From Methylobacter sp. (GTDB lineage Bacteria > Pseudomonadota > Gammaproteobacteria > Methylococcales > Methylomonadaceae): DNA of 64,000 nucleotides. Made by a program: the position numbers and the translations under genes. Below the pieces are notes generated by a model that searched no databases, was not told where the DNA came from, and saw only the letters and a program-made list of their open reading frames with translations. Below are positions 18,958-29,536 of this stretch, one piece after another. Location of the stretch: positions 1 through 64,000 of the forward strand of contig JAURZV010000052.1 in the NCBI GenBank assembly GCA_030653175.1. The letters are read 5' to 3'. The number at the start of each line of letters is the position of its first letter. Within the stretch, counting starts at the first letter, position 1.

Positions 18958-19064
18958 GCGAAAAAACATCTACTTTTTAAAAGCAGATAAAGTTATTGTT
19001 ATTCATTAGCTTAATCAGTTTTGACGTGCTATAAGTTAAATATTTTCTGAGTAAGATGGGAGTA
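18945..19064 (-). repeat. TIR element copy D (MITE-like, subfamily 1, 120 bp)
   Basis: TGCTCCCCTCTGAGCGAAAAAACATCTACTTTTTAAAAGCAGATAAAG...TTTTCTGAGTAAGATGGGAGTA; overlaps the last codons and stop of prsR. Confidence 0.85.
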
Positions 19065-19193
19065 ATAAAGCTGTAAACATTCATCTCCTTCTTTGAAAAT
19101 GTAGGATTATTTGAAAAGTCTCTTCTAACACCTACTTGGAAAGTAGGAGAACTGAATAGTTACCTATTCAATGAATTTTATAGGACTTATATA

Positions 19194-19970
19194 ATGCTCA
19201 GATTGATTTTTTCAATAGTATTATTCCTGGTTTTTGAAATACCAATTATTTCTAATGCTGCTGGTATCTATGATAATAGTTTGAAGAATGTTGATAAGAA
19301 AAAAAATGAAAAATTGGAAAACATCAACGCTAATGAAATAAATCTTTTGAATGATAACAGGGACAAAATTGCGTCTGAGTATGATATTGAGTTGCTTTCG
19401 ATATTGAAAAAAAATACAATGATACAAAAAATACAAAATAAGCCATTGAGTTATCAGCAATATTATTTAACGGGTGCAGGCAGAAGTGGCTATACTCAGT
19501 TTATAAGTAACAATGGAATTGATGTGCTGACATTATTGGAAACTGAGATGGGTTGGAAGGAAATAAAAGCGGATTTAAATTATTCTATTATTATTTTTAA
19601 TAGAATTGATATATGGGCAAAAAATTTTCTTGATGAACGTATAGATACAAATTATGTGTTGAGTACTGATGTTAATAGTATTAGGCAGCCAAAGAGAAAA
19701 CGAAATTTGTATGAAAACCAGAACATATTTTCTAGTATGATCTATCAAAATGATACACATTATAAACACCAAGATGGCTATAAAATATCATCAAGCTATA
19801 ATGATAAGCTAAATAGTGTGTATGAAGACGATAATGGTGATGAGCAAAATAGATTAAGTCTTATTTATTTATGGGAAAAGTATTCAGATGTTATAGCTGG
19901 AGTGCTGGTCATTGCAATATTATGGCTAGTTATAGCAAATCTAATAAAAATTCTAACGTCAATTGGCTGA
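19194..19970 (+). CDS. Hypothetical protein, signal peptide plus C-terminal TM
   Basis: N-terminal MLRLIFSIVLFLVFEIPIISNAAG and C-terminal DVIAGVLVIAILWLVIANLIKIL; no family recognised. Confidence 0.65.
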   Translation: MLRLIFSIVLFLVFEIPIISNAAGIYDNSLKNVDKKKNEKLENINANEINLLNDNRDKIASEYDIELLSILKKNTMIQKIQNKPLSYQQYYLTGAGRSGYTQFISNNGIDVLTLLETEMGWKEIKADLNYSIIIFNRIDIWAKNFLDERIDTNYVLSTDVNSIRQPKRKRNLYENQNIFSSMIYQNDTHYKHQDGYKISSSYNDKLNSVYEDDNGDEQNRLSLIYLWEKYSDVIAGVLVIAILWLVIANLIKILTSIG

Positions 19971-19988
19971 GGAAGATGTTGAAAAGTT

Positions 19989-22064
19989 ATGGAAAGCTAT
20001 AGTTTCTACGGTTATTTAACAGCTAGCATTGCTTATTTTCTTTTGTTGCCGCTGTCTTTTGTAGGTATAAAAAAAAATCCGCTAGCAATTCAATTTATTA
20101 TAGCAATTGGTTTTTCATTGCTTTGGGCCGGTTTTGCTGCTTACACACTACAAAGCACCGATTTATTCATTTCAGAAATCCTGCCCCTTGAAACATTACG
20201 TAATGCGGCTTGGTTTTTTTTATTGGGCACATTGCTGTCCCGTCAACAGTTTAATTGTAACTATACTTTAGTGCTTAAGTCCAGAGTGGCTTATGTGGTA
20301 ATTTTGTTAACGGTATTTGTTTTGGTGCTGGAAGTTTTCGCAGACTTTCGATATTTCATTCAGCAATTCATTGGACAAGATCCGCGTCTTGTTGCGCATG
20401 CTATTTTTTCGATTATAGGCTTAATTTTAGTCGAGCAAGCATACCGTAATGCCGGTGTTGAGCAGCGCTGGGTAATTAAATTTTCATGTTTGAGTTTGGG
20501 CGCATTATTTATTACTGATTTTATTGTTTACAGTAAGTCGTTATTGTTTGTAAAGCTTGACGATACGCTTTGGAATTCGCGAGGATTTATTAATGTTCTT
20601 ATAATACCCTTATTAGCTGTTTCAATCCGTCGATTCCAGACCGATGCCGCTAGAATAAATTTTTCAAGGAAGTTGGTGTTTCATACAGCGGTACTGTTTA
20701 GTATTGGGTTGTATTTAATTTTGATGTCGTTCACTGGCTTTTATATCAGGAATTATGGTGGCAGTTGGGGAAAGCTCGCACAATTGATCTTTATTTTTCT
20801 AGCAATCCTGTTGCTTTCAATCGCTTTTATTTCGGGAAAGGTCAAGGCGCTAGCTAAAGTTTATTTCAGTAAACATTTTTTTCACCTCCGTTATGACTAT
20901 CGTGATGAGTGGATTAAGCTCTGCAAATCGCTAGCCATGTTAGACTCTCTCAGCGAATTATCTGGATTTATTATTAAAACTATGGCTGAGCTGGTCGATA
21001 GTTCAGGGGGAGGCTTATGGTTAAAAAATGAGCAGGGTGATTTTTATCTGACTGAAGAAAATAATCTTGGTTTCCAGTCTTTGCAATTGATTAACGCTAA
21101 CCAGTCTTTGGTGCAATTTCTTATTGCCAAACGTTGGGTTATTGACTTTATTGAGCTTATAAATGACCCTGAAGTTTACGATGAAGTGGATTTATCACAA
21201 TGGTGTTCAAAAGAGAAAAATGTCTGGTTAATTATTCCATTGTTTCGGCAAAATGAGATGGAAGCTTTTGTAGTATTGACTCAGGCTAGAGCTATAAGAA
21301 GACTTAATTGGGAAGATCATGACTTATTAAAAACAGCTGGTATGCAATTAGCCAATGCATTGGCACTCAGTCGAGCTAGTGAAGCATTGGCTAAATCGCG
21401 TCAGTTTGAGGCTTATAATCGGTTTTCTGCTTATCTTGTACATGACTTGAAAAATCTAGTAGCACAAATCTCCCTTATTGTAAGAAATGCGGAAGGGCAT
21501 AAACATAATCCAGAATTTATTGATGATTCTATAGCGACTCTTGAAAATGTAGTTAATAAAATTGATCATCTTCTTGGCCAACTAAAAAAAGGTGTTAAAA
21601 ATAATGGGGATAGGGTAATAATCAATCTAGCGGATATCGTATCTGATGTTGCTATTCTACAAGCTGGAAACAGACCGGTTCTGCAACTAGCTGTAAGCCA
21701 AGATAATATTTGTATTTTAGGCGAAAAAGAAAAAATAACTGCTATTTTGGGCCACCTGGTGCAAAATGCACAGGACGCAACTGATGATAAAGGCTTGGTT
21801 AGATTGGAGTTAAGTAGAGATGAGCAGCAGGCAATCATTAAAATCATTGATAATGGCTCTGGTATGGATAACAAGTTTATTGCAGAGCGTCTATTCAAGC
21901 CATTTGACACAACTAAAGGTAATGCAGGAATGGGAATTGGTGTTTATGAAGCTCGTGATTATATATTAAAACATTCTGGTCAGATTACTGTTGATAGTAC
22001 GCCGGACGAAGGAAGTATATTTACTATTAAACTGCCTCTAGTTAATGGTTTATTGGACGCATAA
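19989..22064 (+). CDS. prsK: PrsK-like sensor histidine kinase
   Basis: Multi-TM N-terminus, GAF-like middle, H-box FSAYLVHDLKNLVAQISLIVRNAE, ATPase DNGSGMDNKFIAERLFKPFDTTKGNAGMGIGVYEARDYILKHSG. Confidence 0.9.
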   Translation: MESYSFYGYLTASIAYFLLLPLSFVGIKKNPLAIQFIIAIGFSLLWAGFAAYTLQSTDLFISEILPLETLRNAAWFFLLGTLLSRQQFNCNYTLVLKSRVAYVVILLTVFVLVLEVFADFRYFIQQFIGQDPRLVAHAIFSIIGLILVEQAYRNAGVEQRWVIKFSCLSLGALFITDFIVYSKSLLFVKLDDTLWNSRGFINVLIIPLLAVSIRRFQTDAARINFSRKLVFHTAVLFSIGLYLILMSFTGFYIRNYGGSWGKLAQLIFIFLAILLLSIAFISGKVKALAKVYFSKHFFHLRYDYRDEWIKLCKSLAMLDSLSELSGFIIKTMAELVDSSGGGLWLKNEQGDFYLTEENNLGFQSLQLINANQSLVQFLIAKRWVIDFIELINDPEVYDEVDLSQWCSKEKNVWLIIPLFRQNEMEAFVVLTQARAIRRLNWEDHDLLKTAGMQLANALALSRASEALAKSRQFEAYNRFSAYLVHDLKNLVAQISLIVRNAEGHKHNPEFIDDSIATLENVVNKIDHLLGQLKKGVKNNGDRVIINLADIVSDVAILQAGNRPVLQLAVSQDNICILGEKEKITAILGHLVQNAQDATDDKGLVRLELSRDEQQAIIKIIDNGSGMDNKFIAERLFKPFDTTKGNAGMGIGVYEARDYILKHSGQITVDSTPDEGSIFTIKLPLVNGLLDA

Positions 22065-22190
22065 TGTAATGTGTTTTTTGCAATATGCCTGTAGTTTAAA
22101 GTTGTATGCGTTGAATTTAAAGATATGAGATGGAATAAACATAGCTAGTTGATAGTTCTAAATCCGAGATTTTTATAGAGTGAAGTTAAC

Positions 22191-24626
22191 ATGATTAGAC
22201 CTAAGTGTCGTGGCAATAGAAAGTTAATAATTTTAATTTTTTCAACGTTATTATTGGGAAGCTGCAATAAAGAAGACCCCAAAGAGCATTTGCAAAAAGG
22301 CGTTGAATATTTTAATAAGGGGGAGTATGAAAAAGCTGTGCTTGAATTAAAAACAGCGAGCCAGTCCGATAAAAATACTGCTGAAACCTATTATTATCTC
22401 GCTTTGCTGGATGAAAAGAATAGGCAATATAAAGCGATGATTGAAAACTTGAAAAAAACTATTGAGTTATCTCCTTCGCATACAGGAGCCAGATTAAAGC
22501 TTGGTAAGGTTCAGCTTCTGTTAGGCCAACCCGATGCAGCGCTTGAGCAAGCCGAATTCATTTTAAAGGGGGAAAGCCAGAATTTGGACGCATTATTGTT
22601 AAAAGCATCGGTTTTCACCAAACAAAAAAAATATACAGAAGCGCTAGCAATTGTAAATGGTGTTTTAACAACGAATCCAGGCTTTTCTGATGCCTTGATG
22701 TTGAATGCATTAATTTATATGGAAACAGAAAGATTTAATGATGCTTTGACTTTAATAAATACTGCAATAAAGCTAGATACCAGTAATGTTGCGTTACGGC
22801 TTTTTAAAATTCAATTAGATGCAAAGACCCGGAATAGTGATGCTGTTGTTGCTGATTATCATGAATTAGTTTCTTTATATCCTGACAACCAAGAATTTAA
22901 AATTATATTGGCTAAAATCTACGCTCAAACAGGTAAAAAAGCAGAGGCTGAAGAATTATTGAAAGGATTGATTGCTGCAAAACCTGATGATATCAATTTG
23001 AAATTATTGTTACTTGATTTTTTAGCCGCTTCAAATCCAGAAAGAGTGCAAGAACAATTTCGGCAATTTACGGAGCAATATAAGGACAAATCAAAAACAT
23101 TACTCGCTTTTGCTACATGGTCGATTGCTCAAAAAAACTTTGATGAAGCAAAAAAGGTACTTAATCGGCTTATAGATCTGGATGAGGATATTGAGCAAGT
23201 GCTCTCAGCAAAAATGATACTTGCAAAAATTGCATTTGATGTTAAAGATTTTGAAACATCAGAAAAAATTGTTGCGGAAGTTTTAGCCGCTAATTCAAAT
23301 TATATTGATGCTAAAGTTTTTCAGGCGAGATTGTTACTTACAAAAAAACAGTATGATGACGCAATCGATTTATTATCTAAAGTACTTTGGGAAAAACCAG
23401 GTTCTGAGGAAACGCTTATTTTACTAGCTCAGTCATTTACCATTAAAGGAGATCAAAAACAGGCAGAAAAACAATTCTTAAGGGTTTTGGAAGTCAATCC
23501 TACGAATTCCCAAGCGCTAAAATATATTTATGACAAAGCTTTAGCAGTTAAAGATGTTAATTATGCACAGGAAATAATTGAAAAAGCATTAAGGGTTGAG
23601 CCGGAAAATTTAGTGCTGCTTGAGAGATTAGTCAAGCTAAATTTATTGGCAAGTAAGTGGGATAATGCAAAAGGATTGATACAAAGAATTTTAAATAGTA
23701 ATAATCCACAAGCGAAAAATTTGGCAAAATATCTACAGGGCCAAATTTTTCAAGAGCAAGGTGATTATGTTAAAGCAATTGAGCTATATAAAGAATTAGT
23801 AGTAGATATCCCTGGAAATTATGAAGTTTTAGTTAATATGGTTCGTTGCTACGAGGGCCTAAATAAAAAAGATGACATGATTGTCTTCTTAAATAATCTA
23901 TTGGCTAAGGATCATCAGAATATTTCGGCAAGTATTATTTTAAGCAATCTATTGGTAAAAGATAAACAGTTTGATAAGTCATCATTACTATTGACAAATT
24001 TAATTGAGAAAAATAAGAAATTATCAGAGTTGTATGCTTCACTAGCACAAATTAAGTTAGCACAAGGTGACAATAAGGCAGCTATCGCAATTTATCAAGA
24101 TGGACTTCAACAGAATCCAGGGGATGTGAAATTATTACTATCTTTAGCGACTTTATATGAAATACAGGGTGATTATGATTCCGCAATTTCAACCTATGAG
24201 ACATTGTTAACAAGCGATCCTAATTTAGATCTTGCGATCAACAACTTAGCAGCTATACTTACGGATCGATATACAAGTGAAGAAAAATTAGAAAAGGCTG
24301 TCCAGCTGACTGAAAAATTTAAAGACTCAATACAGCCTTATTACAAGGATACCTATGCTTGGGCAATGATTAAACAAGGTGATTCAAGGAAGGGTTTGAG
24401 CTTGTTAAATCAAATAATTACTTCGGCACCTGATGTTCCGATATTTAGATATCATTTAGGTGTTGCTTATTATAAAAATGGAAATAATAGCGCGGCCATT
24501 GCCGAACTCAGGCAGGCTCTTGAATTGGCGGCGAAGAAGGGAGGGTTTCCTGATGAAAAAGCAGCTGAGTTATTATTGAATGAAATCATGGCTAAAACGA
24601 AACGCACAAAAGATAATCTTTTATAA
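22191..24626 (+). CDS. prsT: PrsT-like TPR lipoprotein
   Basis: Lipobox LLLGSCNKEDPKEHLQKGVEYFNKGEYEKAVLELK and about 800 aa of TPRs; follows prsK. Confidence 0.88.
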   Translation: MIRPKCRGNRKLIILIFSTLLLGSCNKEDPKEHLQKGVEYFNKGEYEKAVLELKTASQSDKNTAETYYYLALLDEKNRQYKAMIENLKKTIELSPSHTGARLKLGKVQLLLGQPDAALEQAEFILKGESQNLDALLLKASVFTKQKKYTEALAIVNGVLTTNPGFSDALMLNALIYMETERFNDALTLINTAIKLDTSNVALRLFKIQLDAKTRNSDAVVADYHELVSLYPDNQEFKIILAKIYAQTGKKAEAEELLKGLIAAKPDDINLKLLLLDFLAASNPERVQEQFRQFTEQYKDKSKTLLAFATWSIAQKNFDEAKKVLNRLIDLDEDIEQVLSAKMILAKIAFDVKDFETSEKIVAEVLAANSNYIDAKVFQARLLLTKKQYDDAIDLLSKVLWEKPGSEETLILLAQSFTIKGDQKQAEKQFLRVLEVNPTNSQALKYIYDKALAVKDVNYAQEIIEKALRVEPENLVLLERLVKLNLLASKWDNAKGLIQRILNSNNPQAKNLAKYLQGQIFQEQGDYVKAIELYKELVVDIPGNYEVLVNMVRCYEGLNKKDDMIVFLNNLLAKDHQNISASIILSNLLVKDKQFDKSSLLLTNLIEKNKKLSELYASLAQIKLAQGDNKAAIAIYQDGLQQNPGDVKLLLSLATLYEIQGDYDSAISTYETLLTSDPNLDLAINNLAAILTDRYTSEEKLEKAVQLTEKFKDSIQPYYKDTYAWAMIKQGDSRKGLSLLNQIITSAPDVPIFRYHLGVAYYKNGNNSAAIAELRQALELAAKKGGFPDEKAAELLLNEIMAKTKRTKDNLL

Positions 24627-24663
24627 AGTATTTTCATTTTAACAGCATTCATAGGGGGAAATT

Positions 24664-25674
24664 TTGAAGATATTGGTAACAGGAGCAGCAGGATTTATAG
24701 GTTCAACCCTTAGTTTAAGATTACTAGACCGTGGAGATGAAGTTGTTGGCATAGACAATCTTAACGATTATTACGATGTTAATTTAAAGCTGGCGCGATT
24801 AGAACGGTTGCAAGATTATGACGACTTTAAATTTATTAAGCTTGAAATTGCCGATAGGGCTGCAGTAGAAGAGCTTTTTGCCCGTGAGCAGTTTCAAAGA
24901 GTCGTGCATCTGGCGGCTCAAGCAGGCGTGCGGTATTCGATAACCCATCCTCGTGCCTATATCGATTCGAATATAGTCGGCTTCATCAATATATTGGAAG
25001 GGTGTAGGCGTCATGCCGTCGAGCATTTAGCCTACGCTTCATCCAGTTCGGTTTATGGGGCGAACACCAAAATGCCTTTTTCTGTCCATGACAATGTCGA
25101 TCATCCTGTTTCGCTTTATGCTGCAAGTAAAAAAGCCAATGAATTAATGGCCCATACTTATAGCCATCTTTATAACCTGCCGACCACCGGTTTGCGGTTT
25201 TTTACCGTTTACGGTCCTTGGGGCCGGCCGGATATGTCGTTGTTCATGTTCACCCGTAATATCCTTGAAGGTAAAGCGATAGATGTGTTTAATTATGGTA
25301 ACCATCGTCGTGATTTTACTTATATAGATGATATTGTTGAGGGGGTTGTCAGGGTTATTGATAAACCGGCACAAGTTAATGCTGACTGGGAAAGTGGAAA
25401 TCCTGATCCGGCAACCAGCTTTGCTCCTTACCGTATCTATAACATAGGTAACAATAATCCAGTACATTTGCTAACTTTTATTGAAACGCTGGAAAAATGT
25501 TTGGGTAAAGAGGCAATAAAGAACTTGTTACCTTTGCAGCCGGGAGATGTGCCGGATACCTATGCAGATGTTTCAGATTTGGTGAATGATTTGGGGTATA
25601 AGCCAGCCATGTTGCTGGAAGACGGGATTAAGAGTTTTGTTCAATGGTATAAAAACTTTTACAGGATAACTTGA
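24664..25674 (+). CDS. NAD-dependent epimerase (UDP-glucuronate 4-epimerase-like)
   Basis: [40 protein letters not shown]. Confidence 0.85.
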   Translation: MKILVTGAAGFIGSTLSLRLLDRGDEVVGIDNLNDYYDVNLKLARLERLQDYDDFKFIKLEIADRAAVEELFAREQFQRVVHLAAQAGVRYSITHPRAYIDSNIVGFINILEGCRRHAVEHLAYASSSSVYGANTKMPFSVHDNVDHPVSLYAASKKANELMAHTYSHLYNLPTTGLRFFTVYGPWGRPDMSLFMFTRNILEGKAIDVFNYGNHRRDFTYIDDIVEGVVRVIDKPAQVNADWESGNPDPATSFAPYRIYNIGNNNPVHLLTFIETLEKCLGKEAIKNLLPLQPGDVPDTYADVSDLVNDLGYKPAMLLEDGIKSFVQWYKNFYRIT

Positions 25675-26966
25675 TGAATAATCATAATAGGAAAATTTCG
25701 GTTGTTGGTTTGGGCTATGTTGGTTTGCCTGTAGCGGTAGAGTTTGGGAAAACTCGACAAGTGATTGGATTTGATATTAATTCAATACGAATCGATGAAT
25801 TAAAGCAAGGTGTAGAGCGAACAAACGAGGTTGAGGCATCTGATTTGGTTGCAACAGATATTTTATATACTTGTGATGCTAATGATTTGAAAAAAGCGGA
25901 TTTTCATATTATTGCAGTTCCCACTCCTGTCAATAATGCTAAACAGCCAGATTTATCGCCTGTCATTAATGCTTCAAGAACAGTTGGTAAGCAACTTAAA
26001 AAAGGGGATATTGTTGTTTATGAATCAACAGTTTATCCGGGAGCAACTGAGGAAGATTGTATTCCTATTTTGGAACAGGAATCGGGGTTAAAATGGCGCC
26101 TTGATTTTAATGTCGGATACTCGCCAGAACGCATTAATCCAGGTGATAAAGTTCATACTTTTAAAACAATTACCAAAATCGTATCTGGGGATACGCCGGA
26201 GACATTAGAGATTGTAGCTGCTGTTTATGAATCAGTAGTGAAAGCCGGGGTGCATAGAGCTCCAACAATCAAAGTAGCAGAAGCTGCGAAAGTAATTGAA
26301 AATACTCAAAGGGATTTAAATATTTCCTTAATGAATGAATTATCGTTGATTTTCAATAAAATGGAAATTGATACTAGGGATGTATTGGCGGCGGCATCGT
26401 CAAAATGGAATTTTTTACCTTTTGATCCAGGCTTAGTTGGCGGCCATTGTATAGGTGTGGATCCTTATTATTTAACCTACAAAGCGTCAATATTAGGCTA
26501 TACTCCTCAGGTCATTTTGTCAGGACGCGGTATCAATGACAGCATGGGTAGTTTTATCGCAACCCAGATAGTAAAAGAGCTCATCAAGGATGGAATATGT
26601 GTTAAAGGAAGCGTAGTCACTGTTTTAGGCTTTACCTTTAAAGAAAACGTTCCTGATATAAGAAATACGCGAGTCATTGATATAGTCAGAGAGTTATTGG
26701 ATTATGGCATAAACGTACAGGTGTTTGATCCAATGGCTGATATTCATGAAATAAAGGAAGAGTATGACATTGAGTTATTGGCGAATGAAGATAAATTGAA
26801 ATCTGCCCATGCTATATTGTTCGCAGTGCCGCATCAATATTTTATGGAGAAAGATTGGTCTTATATGGCAGGTTTATTGGAAAATAGAACCGGTATAGTT
26901 CTTGATATTAAAGCTAAACTAGACAGAAATAAGGTTCCGAAAGGAATTAGACTTTGGAGGCTTTAA
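25671..26966 (+). CDS. Nucleotide-sugar dehydrogenase (TviB/WbpA-like)
   Basis: [54 protein letters not shown]. Confidence 0.9.
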   Translation: MMNNHNRKISVVGLGYVGLPVAVEFGKTRQVIGFDINSIRIDELKQGVERTNEVEASDLVATDILYTCDANDLKKADFHIIAVPTPVNNAKQPDLSPVINASRTVGKQLKKGDIVVYESTVYPGATEEDCIPILEQESGLKWRLDFNVGYSPERINPGDKVHTFKTITKIVSGDTPETLEIVAAVYESVVKAGVHRAPTIKVAEAAKVIENTQRDLNISLMNELSLIFNKMEIDTRDVLAAASSKWNFLPFDPGLVGGHCIGVDPYYLTYKASILGYTPQVILSGRGINDSMGSFIATQIVKELIKDGICVKGSVVTVLGFTFKENVPDIRNTRVIDIVRELLDYGINVQVFDPMADIHEIKEEYDIELLANEDKLKSAHAILFAVPHQYFMEKDWSYMAGLLENRTGIVLDIKAKLDRNKVPKGIRLWRL

Positions 26967-27031
26967 TAAATTAGTAGTTAAGTTGTGCTGAAAGATATCG
27001 CGCTGAATTTATGTAATATTCAAATGCTGAG

Positions 27032-27730
27032 GTGAATGTGGTGAGATTTTTAAAGACAATAAAATTAGCGTTTCCTTTGCTTATTTTGTTAATACCAGGG
27101 TGCGGCTATCCACCGCTGGGCGAAGATATGGCAGTTCCTTCAGACTATACTTACATTATTGGTCCTGGTGATCAAGTGCAGATCTTTGTGTGGGGAAACC
27201 CTGATATCTCGACGACAGCAATAGTAAGGCCTGATGGGAAAATTACTATACCCTTAGCCGAGGATCTATTGGCGAGTGGCAAAACACCGTCCGAATTAGC
27301 TAGAGTGATGGAGAAACAGCTGGAGAAATATGTCAGAGATCCGCAAGTTGTTATCATGGTGGCTGGGTTTCAGGGCGTTTTTACTCAGCAGGTTAGAATT
27401 GTTGGTCAGCTGAGTGGCGGCGGGAGCTCAGGCGGAGGTGGCGGCACTAGCGGCACTAGCGGCGGAGTTGGTACTAGTGGGGGAGGAGCTGGTTTTTCTG
27501 CTAAGGCATTTCCGTATAAGAAAGATATGACATTGCTTGATTTGATGATCCAAGTCGGTGGGTTGGGACAATATGCGGATGGCAATAGAGCGAGTATTGT
27601 CCGCATTATCAATGGTGAGAATCAACAGTTTGGTATTAAAATTAATGATTTGATTAACAAAGGCAATCTTGCGGCGAATGTAAAAATTCTGCCCGGAGAT
27701 ATTGTGATTATTCCCGAAGCATTTTTTTAG
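27032..27730 (+). CDS. Polysaccharide export lipoprotein (Wza-like, XrtA-associated)
   Basis: Lipobox LIPGCG, DYTYIIGPGDQVQIFVWGNPDIS, RPDGKITIPLAEDLLASGKTPSEL; Gly/Ser-rich insertion. Confidence 0.9.
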   Translation: MNVVRFLKTIKLAFPLLILLIPGCGYPPLGEDMAVPSDYTYIIGPGDQVQIFVWGNPDISTTAIVRPDGKITIPLAEDLLASGKTPSELARVMEKQLEKYVRDPQVVIMVAGFQGVFTQQVRIVGQLSGGGSSGGGGGTSGTSGGVGTSGGGAGFSAKAFPYKKDMTLLDLMIQVGGLGQYADGNRASIVRIINGENQQFGIKINDLINKGNLAANVKILPGDIVIIPEAFF

Positions 27731-27762
27731 TATTAAATATATCTATACGTCCGTGTTAATAC

Positions 27763-27867
27763 TACTCCCCTATTCTGAGAGCATTCAACTTCGTAAATAA
27801 CGGAAAGTCATGAACATCAATAGGTAAAGTTTTACAAAAGATACGATTTTTCACTCAGATTGGAGTG
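27763..27867 (+). repeat. TIR element copy E (MITE-like, subfamily 2, about 105 bp)
   Basis: TACTCCCCTATTCTGAGAGCATTCAACTTCG...GATACGATTTTTCACTCAGATTGGAGTG; diverged ends. Confidence 0.65.
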
Positions 27868-27939
27868 GTGAGTAGAATAGTCATTTTCAATGAAAAGTGC
27901 ATCAGTGTATTTATATTAAATTAAGGTAATTAAAGTAAT

Positions 27940-29514
27940 ATGCAAGATCAGTTAGCACAACTTTTTTATTATGCAAAGGGCGCATTAAGATACAAATGGT
28001 TAGCCTTGATTGTTGCTTGGCTAGTTTGTTTAGGCGGCTGGTTATTTGTATTTGCTATGCCTAATAAATATGCTTCTGAAGCCAAGGTTCATGTTGAAAC
28101 AAAAACCATGTTACAGCCCTTGCTGCGTGGAATGACTATTCAATCTGATACTGCTGGATTGCTGCGTATTATGCAGGTATTGATGTTTACACGGAACAAT
28201 ATTGAACAAATTATTAAGATGTCGGATTTAAATAAACAATCCGATACGATCGATCAATCAGCCCTTATTGAAAAGTTGAAAAAGGACATTAAAATTGAAG
28301 GAGGGCGAGATGATATATTTACTATAAAATATGAAGCAACATCCGCCACTTTGGCCAAAAATGTTGTTCAAGCGGTATTAACTGTTTTTTCGGAACAAAC
28401 GCATCAATCTACCCTGGCCGGTACAGATGTTGCCAAAAAATTTATAGACGATCAAATTCAAGAATATGAAACTCGATTAAGAAATGCAGAACAAGCCAAA
28501 GAAAATTTTAAGCGCGCTAATTTAGGATTATTGCCTGGAGAAGGAGGGGGGCATGTTACTCAAGCTCAAAGCGCAGCAAGTCTTCTTGACGATGCTAAAT
28601 TGCAGCTAAGCGAGGCGCTGTCTCGACAAAAAGCACTCACAGAGCAATTAAATGGTATAAAGGATTCTGATGAAGACTGGGCTGTTGCGGATTTTGGTGG
28701 TGATTTAACAGAAGAAGATAGCAGAATAGAAGCGCTTAATTTAAGGAAAAAGGAGCTTTTAGTTAGATTTACTGAAAATCATCCTGAGATTGTATCGATT
28801 AATAATACAATTAAAGGGTTGGAAGAGGTCAAACAAAAAACGGAAAAGAAGGGTGCGATTGATGACATGTTTGTTAAACCTAATGTAATGGCCAATCCCT
28901 ATGTTCAAACAGTGAAAGTTGCTCTAAATGAGGCGGATGCAGCCGTGGCATCTGCTAAGGCGCGTGTTGATGAATTAAAGATATGCGTTGAAAAAATTGG
29001 AGAAGAGATGCAATCCAGGTTGGCTGTTGAAACAGGGTTGCAAAACCTAAATAGAGATTATGATTCTATAAAAAAGAATTATGAGCAGTTACTTGAAAGC
29101 AGGGAACAAGCGAGCATGTCTGAGAAAGTTGATGATCAGGCTGAGGCGCTAAAATTTAAAATTGCAGATGCTCCAAATGTTCCGTTAAAGCCCTCATCTC
29201 CTAAGCGGATGTATTTTTATTCCGGATTGCTTGTAGTCGGCTTTATTTTTGGGTTTAGTCTATCATTATTATTATATATGACCAAACCAACTATTATGTC
29301 AGCCTCGCAACTCGGACAGATAACTGGACTTCCAGTTCTAGGTGGGGTTTCTATAAAAAATAACTCTATCGAATTATCGAAAAATAAAAATGAAATTGTT
29401 CGATATTATTGTGCAGTGCTGGGGCTTGTGTTGATTTATCTTGGATTTATGACTGTTGAGGCTTTGGAGATAAATTTTACTAGTATTGCTGGCTTATTGC
29501 ATCGGATTACTTAA
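27940..29514 (+). CDS. XrtA-associated polysaccharide chain-length determinant (Wzz-like)
   Basis: N-terminal TM WLALIVAWLVCLGGWLFVFAMPNKYASEAKVHVET, coiled coils, PxxP near C-terminal TM (PNVPLKPSSPKRMYFYSGLL). Confidence 0.88.
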   Translation: MQDQLAQLFYYAKGALRYKWLALIVAWLVCLGGWLFVFAMPNKYASEAKVHVETKTMLQPLLRGMTIQSDTAGLLRIMQVLMFTRNNIEQIIKMSDLNKQSDTIDQSALIEKLKKDIKIEGGRDDIFTIKYEATSATLAKNVVQAVLTVFSEQTHQSTLAGTDVAKKFIDDQIQEYETRLRNAEQAKENFKRANLGLLPGEGGGHVTQAQSAASLLDDAKLQLSEALSRQKALTEQLNGIKDSDEDWAVADFGGDLTEEDSRIEALNLRKKELLVRFTENHPEIVSINNTIKGLEEVKQKTEKKGAIDDMFVKPNVMANPYVQTVKVALNEADAAVASAKARVDELKICVEKIGEEMQSRLAVETGLQNLNRDYDSIKKNYEQLLESREQASMSEKVDDQAEALKFKIADAPNVPLKPSSPKRMYFYSGLLVVGFIFGFSLSLLLYMTKPTIMSASQLGQITGLPVLGGVSIKNNSIELSKNKNEIVRYYCAVLGLVLIYLGFMTVEALEINFTSIAGLLHRIT

Positions 29515-29536
29515 AAAGTATCATATAGAGGAATAG

